Origin: Gammaproteobacteria bacterium
Lineage (GTDB): Bacteria; Pseudomonadota; Gammaproteobacteria; Pseudomonadales; Pseudomonadaceae
DNA length: 26,336 nucleotides
Direction: 5' to 3'
NCBI GenBank assembly: GCA_012735335.1
Contig: JAAYHO010000175.1
Location: 1-26,336, forward strand
Shown: positions 16,147 to 26,336 of the stretch, one piece after another
Layout of the letters: every line of letters begins with the position of its first letter
Position numbering within the stretch: the first letter of the stretch is position 1
Notes under the pieces: model-generated
What the model saw: the letters and a program-made list of their open reading frames with translations, nothing else
Databases searched by the model: none
What the model was told of the DNA's origin: nothing
Made by a program: the position numbers and the translations under genes

Positions 16147-16956
16147 ATGAAAGCATTGAGAGTAGTGGTAACCGGTGCCGGCAGCGGGCTGGGGCGTGAG
16201 CTGGCGTTGCGGTACGCCAGAGAGGGTGCCTGGCTGGCGCTGGCGGATATTCAGGAAGAGGGCCTGAAGGAAACCCTGCGTCTGGTCGAGGCGGCAGGCG
16301 GCAGCGGCTTCACCCGGCGCTGCGATGTGCGCGACTACAGCCAGTTGGCGGCGTTGGCGCAGAGCTGTGAAGAGAGCATGCAGGGCATTGATGTGCTGAT
16401 CAATAACGCCGGCGTGGCCTCCGGCGGCTGGTTCGAGGACCTGTCACTGGAGGACTGGGACTGGCAGATCAGCATCAACCTGATGGGCGTGGTCAAGGGT
16501 TGCAAGGCGTTCATGCCGCTGCTGCTGGCCCAGCAGGGCGGGCGCATCATCAATATCGCTTCCATGGCTGCCTTGATGCAGGCGCCGGGCATGAGCAACT
16601 ACAACGTGGCCAAGGCCGGGGTGGTGGCGCTGTCCGAAAGCCTGCTGTGCGAACTCAAGCCCCGTGGGGTGGCGGTGCATGTGGTCTGCCCGTCGTTCTT
16701 CCAGACCAATCTGATGAACTCCTACCGAGGGCCGGATGCGGCGTCCAAGGACGATATCGCCAAGCTGCTGGAAAGCTCGCCGATTTCTGCGGCGGATATT
16801 GCCGACATGATCTACCGGGAGTCGGAGGCCGGCACCTTCATGATCCTGCCCCATGACAAGGGGCGCGAAGCCTGGGCGCTGAAACAGGTCAACCCGCAAC
16901 TGATTCACGACGAGATGGTGCGCCTGGCAGTGAAGAAGATGGCGACTGGCAGCTGA
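16147..16956 (+). CDS. Short-chain dehydrogenase/reductase (SDR)
   Basis: This 269-residue classical SDR should be an NAD(P)-dependent alcohol or ketone oxidoreductase; its substrate is unknown. The cofactor loop TGAGSGLG spans residues 9-16, NNAG lies at 86-89, and the catalytic set is Asn111, Ser139, Tyr152 and Lys156 (in SNYNVAK). Asp34 in ALADI, at the end of the second strand, hints at NAD preference. The C-terminal part is longer than in the smallest SDRs. GGAGG at 16138-16142 gives a good ribosome site. It stands alone between the ccoM terminator and the second palindromic array. No cofactor or substrate partner gene adjoins it. Confidence 0.92.
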   Translation: MKALRVVVTGAGSGLGRELALRYAREGAWLALADIQEEGLKETLRLVEAAGGSGFTRRCDVRDYSQLAALAQSCEESMQGIDVLINNAGVASGGWFEDLSLEDWDWQISINLMGVVKGCKAFMPLLLAQQGGRIINIASMAALMQAPGMSNYNVAKAGVVALSESLLCELKPRGVAVHVVCPSFFQTNLMNSYRGPDAASKDDIAKLLESSPISAADIADMIYRESEAGTFMILPHDKGREAWALKQVNPQLIHDEMVRLAVKKMATGS

Positions 16957-17010
16957 GTTGCGCGCCAGCGCGGCATCGAGCACCTGGACCGAACCGCCTG
17001 CCGACTCCTC

Positions 17011-17274
17011 CGTCATTGCGAGGAGCATAGCGACGCGGCAATCCATGGGCCTCTATGCCATCGCACGCTGGATTGCCGCGCTTCGCTCGCAATGACGGTT
17101 GGGGCAGAGGGGGCTCTGGTAGTACTGCTCTAGCGTCCTGCTTCCCGTCATTGCGAGGAGCGCAGCGACGCGGCAATCCATGGGCCTCTATGCCACTCAC
17201 GCTGGATTGCCGCGCTGCGCTCGCAATGACGTGGTGGGGCGGGCGGCAGAGAGGACATCACTTCCCGTCATTGC
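17011..17274. repeat. Array of ~87-bp long-palindrome elements (copy 2)
   Basis: Complete elements lie at 17011-17097 and 17146-17231, and a 9-base fragment (CGTCATTGC) of a third at 17266-17274. Each has facing arms beginning CGTCATTGCGAG and ending GGCAATCCA around a loop (GGGCCTCTATGCCA and following) that is nearly identical in both. The long arm, with the extra GAG and ACG, is on the left here but on the right at 1-363, so this array is inverted relative to the first. The outer spacers differ between elements. The remainder of the gap 16957-17385 contains no gene; no clear argR promoter was found. Confidence 0.85.
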
Positions 17275-17385
17275 CCTGCACAGCCCGGTGCGATCCGGCG
17301 TGGCCTGTGGCACAATGCAGCATTGACTTCGAACCCCGATCAGGCCTGAACATGGCGTTACCGCTAGCCCCGCAAGGATCCCCGG

Positions 17386-18372
17386 ATGACCGCTGAAACA
17401 CGGCACACGGCATTTCTGCTGTGGCCGGGCTGTCATCCGGCTATCGTGATGCCTGCGCTGGCCGTGCTGCGTTCAGCCAATCGGATGGCCGAGGCGCTGC
17501 TGTATCAGACCGAGTGCTTTACCCTGGATGATCAGCCGATCCTCTCGCCGGAGGGCTGGCAGTTGCCCGGGCGGCGCTGGCAGGCGCCGCCGCCGGGATT
17601 GTCGCAGTTGTGGCTGGTGGCCGATGTGGCGCAGTTGCCCAACTCCATCAGCCCGTCGCTGACCCTGCAGTTGCGTTCACTGGCCCGGGAGAATGTCACC
17701 CTGGGTGGGCTGGAGGAGGGGGTGTTTCCGCTGGCCATGACCGGCTTGCTGGACGGCCGTCGCTGCGCTGTGCACTGGCGCATGCTGGAGGAGTTCCGCG
17801 AGCGCTTTCCGGCGGTGCTGGCCAGTACCCGGCTGTTCGAGCAGGATGAGGGACGGCTGAGTGGCAGCGGCTGTGCCATCACCGATCTGTTCCTGAGCCT
17901 GGTGGCCGAGCAGCACGGGCCGGATCTGGCGGCGCTGGTGGCCGAGGATCTGAATGTCGAGCGTATCCGCGCGGGCAGCGAGCAGCAGCGGGTACCGCTG
18001 CGCAACCGGCTGGGCAGTACCCACCCGAAGCTGACCCAGGCGGTGATCCTGATGGAGTCGAATATCGAGGAGCCGCTCACCACCGACGAGATTGCCCGGC
18101 ATGTGTGCGTTTCCCGGCGGCAGCTGGAGCGGATATTCAAACAGTATCTGAACAGTGTGCCGTCGCAGTATTATCTTGAGCTGCGCCTGAATCGGGCGCG
18201 GCAGTTGCTGCAGCAGACCAGCAAGTCGATCATCCAGATCGGTCTGTCCTGCGGTTTTTCCTCTGGCCCGCATTTTTCCAGCGCCTACCGCAACTGTTTC
18301 GGTGTGACTCCCCGGGAGGACCGGAATCAGTACCGTGCCCAGCAGGTGCAGGATGGTCGAGTCAGTATATGA
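17386..18372 (+). CDS. argR: Arginine-responsive AraC-family regulator ArgR
   Basis: The 328-residue protein matches the Pseudomonas ArgR type: an N-terminal DJ-1/PfpI-like sensor domain (about 8-180) and a C-terminal AraC/XylS DNA-binding domain (about 215-318). The latter has two helix-turn-helix units, near 231-252 (LTTDEIARHVCVSRRQLERI) and 275-300 (IIQIGLSCGFSSGPHFSSAY). Known ArgR activates arginine-degradation genes such as aru and represses synthesis genes when arginine is present. Its place 56 bases before aruC supports this. The ATG at 17386 has a weak ribosome site (AAGGAT). In P. aeruginosa argR sits at the end of the aot transport operon, which is not seen here. Confidence 0.9.
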   Translation: MTAETRHTAFLLWPGCHPAIVMPALAVLRSANRMAEALLYQTECFTLDDQPILSPEGWQLPGRRWQAPPPGLSQLWLVADVAQLPNSISPSLTLQLRSLARENVTLGGLEEGVFPLAMTGLLDGRRCAVHWRMLEEFRERFPAVLASTRLFEQDEGRLSGSGCAITDLFLSLVAEQHGPDLAALVAEDLNVERIRAGSEQQRVPLRNRLGSTHPKLTQAVILMESNIEEPLTTDEIARHVCVSRRQLERIFKQYLNSVPSQYYLELRLNRARQLLQQTSKSIIQIGLSCGFSSGPHFSSAYRNCFGVTPREDRNQYRAQQVQDGRVSI

Positions 18373-18428
18373 GTCCGGCAGTGCCACTATTGTTATCCGC
18401 CCTTGGCGAACACAGGAGAGTTGAATAG

Positions 18429-19643
18429 ATGTCGCAGTCCATGCAGGTCAGTCGCGCCGACTTCGATCGGTACATGATGCCCAATTACGCCCCCGTGGAT
18501 ATGGTTCCGGTGCGCGGCCAGGGTTCGCGCCTGTGGGATCAGCAGGGCCGGGAATATATCGATCTGGCCGGTGGCATTGCGGTCAACTCGCTGGGCCATG
18601 CCCACCCGGAGCTGGTCGAGGTGCTGACCCAGCAGGCGCAGAAGCTCTGGCATGTGTCCAATATCATGACCAACGAACCGGCCCTGCGGCTGGCAGCCAA
18701 GCTGGTGGCGGCGACCTTTGCCGACCGTGTGCTGTTCGTCAACTCCGGCGCCGAGGCCAACGAGTCGGCGTTCAAGCTGGCGCGGCGCTGGGCGCACGAC
18801 AACTTTGGTGCCGACAAGCACGAGATCATCGCCTGCAGCAACAGCTTCCACGGTCGTACCCTGTTCACCGTCAGCGTCGGCGGCCAGCCCAAGTACTCCC
18901 AGGGCTTCGGTCCGGCGATCAGCGGCATCAGCCATGTGCCCTACAACGATATCGCCGCGCTGGAAGCGCAGATTTCCGAGCGCACCTGCGCCGTGGTGCT
19001 CGAGCCGGTGCAGGGCGAGGGTGGGGTGATTCCGGCGTCCAGCGAATACCTGCAGGCGGTGCGGGCGCTGTGTGACAAGCACAATGCGCTGCTGATCTTT
19101 GACGAGGTGCAGAGCGGCATGGGGCGTACCGGCAAGCTGTTTGCCTATATGCACAGTGGCGTGACGCCGGACATCCTGACTAGCGCCAAGGGTATCGGCG
19201 GTGGTTTCCCGATCGCCGCCATGCTGACCACCGACCGGGTGGCCCCGGCGCTGAGTGTGGGCAGTCACGGCAGCACCTACGGCGGCAACCCGCTGGGCTG
19301 TGCGGTGGCTGAGCGGGTACTGGATATCATCAACACCCCGCAGTTGCTGGAGGGTGTGGTCGAACGTAACGCGCTGCTGACCAGCGGCCTGCGCACGCTG
19401 AATGACGAGCTGGGAGTGTTCTCCGCCATCCGTGGTCAGGGTCTGCTGATCGGTGCAGTATTGGCCGAACGCTACCAGGGGCAGGCCGGACAGGTGATGC
19501 GGCTGGCCCAGCAGGAAGGTCTGCTGGTGCTGCAGGCCGGGCCCGATGTGGTACGTCTGGCCCCGAGCCTGATCATTCCCGAGGCGGATATCCGCGAGGC
19601 GCTGGGACGGCTGCGCTCGGCGCTGCTGAAACTGGCGCAGTAA
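18429..19643 (+). CDS. aruC: Succinylornithine/acetylornithine aminotransferase AruC
   Basis: The 404-residue class III PLP aminotransferase converts succinylornithine plus 2-oxoglutarate to succinylglutamate semialdehyde plus glutamate in the AST pathway. It may also serve as acetylornithine transaminase in arginine synthesis. SGAEA (106-110), Asp225 in FDEVQSG and the PLP-binding Lys254 in SAKGIGGG are present. The length is typical. An AGGAG lies about 10 bases before the ATG at 18429. It is followed 11 bases later by aruF, so they form one operon. A general argD role cannot be ruled out, but the neighbours favour AruC. Confidence 0.95.
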   Translation: MSQSMQVSRADFDRYMMPNYAPVDMVPVRGQGSRLWDQQGREYIDLAGGIAVNSLGHAHPELVEVLTQQAQKLWHVSNIMTNEPALRLAAKLVAATFADRVLFVNSGAEANESAFKLARRWAHDNFGADKHEIIACSNSFHGRTLFTVSVGGQPKYSQGFGPAISGISHVPYNDIAALEAQISERTCAVVLEPVQGEGGVIPASSEYLQAVRALCDKHNALLIFDEVQSGMGRTGKLFAYMHSGVTPDILTSAKGIGGGFPIAAMLTTDRVAPALSVGSHGSTYGGNPLGCAVAERVLDIINTPQLLEGVVERNALLTSGLRTLNDELGVFSAIRGQGLLIGAVLAERYQGQAGQVMRLAQQEGLLVLQAGPDVVRLAPSLIIPEADIREALGRLRSALLKLAQ

Positions 19644-19654
19644 TCGGAGGCCCC

Positions 19655-20674
19655 ATGCTCATCCAGCGCCTGTGCACCCTGGCTGATCTGGCCGAGATCG
19701 AACGCCTGGCGATTGCCAGCCCGGCAGGGATCACCTCCCTGCCAGCCGATCGCGAGCGCCTGTCGGTGATCATCGAGGGCAGCGAGGCGGCGACGGATGA
19801 GGATGTGGTGTTCACCGGCGATGAGCGCTACTTCTTCGTGCTGGAGGATGTGGACAGCGGGCAGCTGGTCGGCTGCAGCAGCATCATTTCCGCGGCGGGC
19901 TTCAGCCAGCCGTTCTACACCTTCCGCAACGAGATGTTCGTGCATGCCTCCAGGGAGCTGGGGCTGCACAACCGCATCCATGTCCTGTCCCTGTGCCATG
20001 ACCTGACCGGTCACAGTCTGCTGACCGGTTTCTATCTGGACCCGGCTTGGCGCAGCTACCAGGCGCTCAGACTCAACGCCTGCGGCCGCCTGCTGTTCGC
20101 TGCCGCGCACCCCCAGCGCTTTGCCGATGCGATTGCCGTGGAGATTTCCGGCATCAGTGACGAGCAGGGCAATTCGCCATTCTGGGATGGGGTCTGTCGG
20201 CACTTCTTCGATGTGGACTATGCCGAGGCCGAACGGCTGGGCAGCAGTCTGGGGCGCAGTGTGCTGGCCGAGCTGCTGCCGGGCTATCCGCTGTATGTGC
20301 CCATGCTGCCGGACTCCGCCCAGGAAGTGATCGGCCAGGTGCGACCAGCCTCGCAGATGGTCTACGACATCCTCATGGATGAAGGTTTCGAAAGCGATAA
20401 CTACATCGATATTGTCGATGGTGGGCCGGTGGTTCAGGCCCGTACCGCCGAGCTGCATACGGTGCGCTCCAGCCAGTTGGCCAGGGTGCAGATCGGGCAG
20501 CCGCTGCCTGCCACCGGAGACTGGTTGATCGCCAATGAGCGGGTACGGGACTTCCGTGCCTGCCTGTGCCCGCTGGGCTGGACGCCGGGTGAACCACTGA
20601 TTGTGGATGAACAGCTGGCGCAGTTGCTCGGGGTCGGCGAGGGTGACAGCGTCAGATTGATGGGAGGGGCCTGA
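19655..20674 (+). CDS. aruF: Arginine/ornithine N-succinyltransferase, alpha subunit (AruF)
   Basis: The 339-residue protein is one of two related subunits of the enzyme that transfers succinyl from succinyl-CoA to arginine or ornithine, the first AST step. Family marks include TSLP near residue 27, DLTGH at 116-120, SPFWD at 174-178, HFF at 183-185 and YIDIVDGGP. It aligns along its whole length by eye with AruG downstream. GGAGG four bases before the ATG gives a strong start. It follows aruC by 11 bases and precedes aruG by one base. The assignment of alpha versus beta rests on gene order. Confidence 0.95.
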   Translation: MLIQRLCTLADLAEIERLAIASPAGITSLPADRERLSVIIEGSEAATDEDVVFTGDERYFFVLEDVDSGQLVGCSSIISAAGFSQPFYTFRNEMFVHASRELGLHNRIHVLSLCHDLTGHSLLTGFYLDPAWRSYQALRLNACGRLLFAAAHPQRFADAIAVEISGISDEQGNSPFWDGVCRHFFDVDYAEAERLGSSLGRSVLAELLPGYPLYVPMLPDSAQEVIGQVRPASQMVYDILMDEGFESDNYIDIVDGGPVVQARTAELHTVRSSQLARVQIGQPLPATGDWLIANERVRDFRACLCPLGWTPGEPLIVDEQLAQLLGVGEGDSVRLMGGA

Positions 20675-20675
20675 C

Positions 20676-21725
20676 ATGCTGGTGCGTGCGGCGCGTCTGC
20701 AAGACCTGTCGGTATTGCTCAAGCTGGCGCTGGAGGCAGGCTCCGGGCTGACCAGCCTGCCCGCCAGTGAGGAGCGGCTGGAACGTCGCCTGCATACCGT
20801 TGCGGCGAGCTTTGCCGGTGAGCTGCCGGTGGCCGACGCCGACTATCTGTTCGTGCTGGAGGATGATCAGCAGCAGGTGATAGGCACCAGTGGTGTGGTT
20901 GCCGCAGCGGGGCTGCGGGAGCCCTGGTACAGCTACCGCCGGGGGCTGAGCGTGACCGCCAGCCGCGAGCTGAATGTCTATCGCCAGCAGCCGACGCTGT
21001 TTCTCACCAATGACCTGACCGGCGCCTCGGCGCTATGCTCGCTGTTTCTCAGTCTGCCCCACCGTCACAGCCTGTATGGTAGGCTGTTGTCCCGGGCGCG
21101 TTTTATCCATATGGCCGAGTTTGCCAGCGACTTCGCACCGAAGGTGATCGCGGAAATGCGGGGCCTGTCCGACAGTCAGGGCCGCTCGCCGTTCTGGGAC
21201 AGTCTCGGCAAGCACTTCTTTCGCATGGACTTTGCCCAGGCCGATTACCTGACCGGCACAGGCAGCAAATCCTTTATCGCCGAGATGATGCCAAGATTCC
21301 CTTTGTATGCCTGCTTTCTCAGTGAAGAGGCGCGGGCGGCGATGGGCGGGGTACATCCGGATTCGGCTCCGGCACTGGCCATGCTGCTGGAAGAGGGCAT
21401 GCAGGATCAGGGCTATATTGATATCTTCGACGGTGGCGTGACCATCGAGGCACAGTTCAACCAGATCCGCAGCATCCGCGACAGCCAGACCCTGCTGCTG
21501 GCCATCGGTACACCGGGTGACGAGGCGCCGAACTGGCTGATCCACAACCGTGCCCGCAGCAACTGCCGCATCACTGCTGCTTCAGCCCGGCTGGCCGCCG
21601 GTACCCTGGTGGTCGCCGCACAGACCGCCGAACGACTGCAGTTGCGTGCCGGAACACCGGTGCGGGCGGTACCGCTGGTCGGTACGCCGCTGGATATTGA
21701 CCCCTATACTGATGCCCGGGGTTGA
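20676..21725 (+). CDS. aruG: Arginine N-succinyltransferase, beta subunit (AruG)
   Basis: The 349-residue AstA-family protein is the partner of AruF. It repeats the same landmarks (TSLP near 26, DLTGAS, SPFWD at 171-175, HFF at 180-182, YIDIFDGGV), which shows an old duplication; the His at the end of the AruF DLTGH is Ala here. It starts one base after the aruF stop, with GGGAGGGG as ribosome site. It is the last aru gene of the window: alaS follows after 146 bases, whereas P. aeruginosa has aruD, aruB and aruE before alaS. No clear terminator is seen. Confidence 0.95.
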   Translation: MLVRAARLQDLSVLLKLALEAGSGLTSLPASEERLERRLHTVAASFAGELPVADADYLFVLEDDQQQVIGTSGVVAAAGLREPWYSYRRGLSVTASRELNVYRQQPTLFLTNDLTGASALCSLFLSLPHRHSLYGRLLSRARFIHMAEFASDFAPKVIAEMRGLSDSQGRSPFWDSLGKHFFRMDFAQADYLTGTGSKSFIAEMMPRFPLYACFLSEEARAAMGGVHPDSAPALAMLLEEGMQDQGYIDIFDGGVTIEAQFNQIRSIRDSQTLLLAIGTPGDEAPNWLIHNRARSNCRITAASARLAAGTLVVAAQTAERLQLRAGTPVRAVPLVGTPLDIDPYTDARG

Positions 21726-21812
21726 GTTGTCCGGCACTGTTACAAGCTTCTTCTATAGCTTCAATAGATATATCTGCTCGTGCAGCTGATGCATGGTCGG
21801 ACGCTATACCTA

Positions 21813-21818
21813 TATAAT
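21813..21818 (+). promoter_or_regulatory. Probable -10 element of the alaS promoter
   Basis: A perfect TATAAT lies 53 bases before the alaS start, in an AT-rich stretch. The -35 region (around 21789-21796) matches consensus poorly. Confidence 0.45.
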
Positions 21819-21871
21819 GACGAACTTTGCCTGGCGCGAGCCCGGCTGACCTGATCCGTGGTAAGGGACCT

Positions 21872-24493
<2,622 letters not shown>

Positions 24494-24503
24494 CAGTGAA
24501 GGG

Positions 24504-24524
24504 GTCAGGCCCAGTGGGCCTGAC
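24504..24524 (+). promoter_or_regulatory. Perfect hairpin between alaS and lysC
   Basis: GTCAGGCCC and GGGCCTGAC form a 9-bp perfect stem with a 3-base loop, 11 bases after the alaS stop. No T-run follows, so it may act as an RNA-stability or partial-termination element rather than a full terminator. Confidence 0.5.
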
Positions 24525-24569
24525 ACAATGATCGGGTAACCGAATTCTGCATGGGGGTTGGTGCAACAA

Positions 24570-25802
<1,233 letters not shown>

Positions 25803-25852
25803 GCATCAACAAAGGTAGAAGAGCCGCTCTGCTTCATTGAGCAGCAGCAACG

Positions 25853-25878
25853 CGGAGGTGGGCAGTTGGTCACCTCCG
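25853..25878 (+). other. Perfect 8-bp hairpin downstream of lysC
   Basis: CGGAGGTG and CACCTCCG pair around a 10-base loop, 50 bases after the lysC stop. It lacks a T-run. It may lie in the lysC 3' end or in the csrA leader; the rest of 25803-26017 shows no gene and no convincing promoter. Confidence 0.45.
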
Positions 25879-26017
25879 TAACAGGTCCCGGGCAGCAAAA
25901 CAGCTATCCAATCGAACGCCGGGGCAAGGTTGTGGTCACACTTAAGCGAACGTAACGGCCAATACGGCCGGGTTATTGCAGATTGTGTGCTGATTAAAAT
26001 GAGCAAGGAGAAATGGA

Positions 26018-26203
26018 ATGCTGATTCTGACTCGCAGGGTGGGTGAAACCCTGATGGTAGGTGACGAAGTGACGGTAACAGTGCTGGGCGTCAAGGGTAA
26101 TCAGGTGCGCATCGGCGTCAATGCCCCGAAAGAAGTGGCTGTTCACCGTGAAGAAATTTACCAGCGCATCCAGAAAGAGAAGGATGACGCATCAAATACC
26201 TAA
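26018..26203 (+). CDS. csrA: Carbon storage regulator CsrA (RsmA)
   Basis: The 61-residue RNA-binding dimer represses or stabilises mRNAs at GGA motifs and controls the switch between acute and sessile behaviour in pseudomonads. The sequence is fully typical: [16 protein letters not shown] at the start, with the RNA-binding Arg at positions 6-7, [24 protein letters not shown], and a charged tail. AAGGAG precedes the ATG by eight bases. It lies between lysC and tRNA-Ser, the order known in Pseudomonas. GGA-containing sites in its own leader would allow self-control, but this is not shown. Confidence 0.98.
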   Translation: MLILTRRVGETLMVGDEVTVTVLGVKGNQVRIGVNAPKEVAVHREEIYQRIQKEKDDASNT

Positions 26204-26220
26204 TTTTCTTAAATTTATCA

Positions 26221-26249
26221 TTGCATTAGCGCAGCGGCGCGGTTAATAT
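26221..26249 (+). promoter_or_regulatory. Promoter of the tRNA-Ser gene
   Basis: TTGCAT (26221-26226) and TAATAT (26244-26249) are exactly 17 bases apart. The expected transcript start lies a few bases before the tRNA. A GC-rich stretch between the -10 and the tRNA (CTGCGCG) resembles the discriminator of stringently controlled promoters. Confidence 0.7.
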
Positions 26250-26263
26250 TCTGCGCGTGTTAC

Positions 26264-26336
26264 GGAGAGGTGGCCGAGAGGCCGAAGGCGCTCCCCTGCT
26301 AAGGGAGTACACCTCAAAAGGGTGTCGAGGGTTCGA
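26264..26336 (+). tRNA. tRNA-Ser (anticodon GCU), 3' end cut by the window
   Basis: The 5' acceptor strand GGAGAGG is followed by a D arm, an anticodon stem CTCCC/GGGAG with loop CTGCTAA (anticodon GCT at 26298-26300) and a long variable arm (ACACC/GGTGT), as in serine tRNAs. The window ends inside the T arm at GGTTCGA, so the last part of the T stem and the 3' acceptor strand are missing. Confidence 0.95.

Noticed and set aside
17011-17274. CRISPR array
   Set aside because: The repeats are long, palindromic and few, with similar spacers, and no cas gene is present.
17352-17396. 14-codon frame (MALPLAPQGSPDDR) overlapping the argR start, as a possible leader peptide
   Set aside because: It has no good ribosome site and no arginine run or attenuator structure; overlap may be chance.

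Overview
The window looks like core chromosome of a gammaproteobacterium of the Pseudomonas type (Pseudomonadaceae; the genus cannot be fixed from the sequence alone). The reasons are the high GC content, the minC-minD-minE-rluA-apeB block, an ArgR/AruC/AruF/AruG arginine-succinyltransferase block, alaS-lysC-csrA(rsmA)-tRNA-Ser(GCU), an Anr-type promoter and a CcoM-like peptide. From memory of the P. aeruginosa map, the window joins at least three blocks that are separate there: the prc/min/htrB area, the rapA area and the argR-aru-alaS-lysC-rsmA area.

Layout. 1-363 is an array of long palindromic repeat elements. 529-1230 (+) is a lipoprotein FKBP-type prolyl isomerase, followed by a strongly structured 3' region and a small DnaA-box cluster. 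4477-1470 (-) holds prc (tail-specific protease) and a stand-alone EAL phosphodiesterase. 4581-5531 (+) is a quinone-oxidoreductase-like enzyme that converges, across three short palindromes, on the minus-strand unit minC-minD-minE-rluA-apeB (9612 to 5641). Divergent from minC is lpxL/htrB, whose stop overlaps the start of a patatin-like phospholipase (9778-11909, +). rapA follows on the minus strand (14883-12037). Three small plus-strand genes come next (15093-15832); the last is a 40-residue membrane peptide behind an Anr box and before a strong terminator. Then come a short-chain dehydrogenase (16147-16956), a second copy of the palindromic array (17011-17274), argR-aruC-aruF-aruG (17386-21725), alaS, lysC, csrA, and a tRNA-Ser(GCU) cut by the window end.

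How the genes work together. MinCDE places the division septum; rluA and apeB trail it on the same strand. AruF/AruG (arginine succinyltransferase) and AruC (succinylornithine transaminase) are two of the enzymatic activities of the AST route of arginine breakdown, and ArgR is its expected activator; the other AST genes (aruD, aruB, aruE) are absent here, as alaS follows directly. LysC opens the aspartate-family pathway and CsrA is a global post-transcriptional regulator.

I did not find a convincing undescribed multi-gene system. The most rewarding items are the two oppositely oriented palindromic arrays, the Anr-controlled CcoM-like peptide, the reduced aru operon, the EAL-only gene whose end carries a DnaA-box pair, and the competing hairpins after the FKBP gene. 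Promoters and hairpins were found by eye and have modest confidence.
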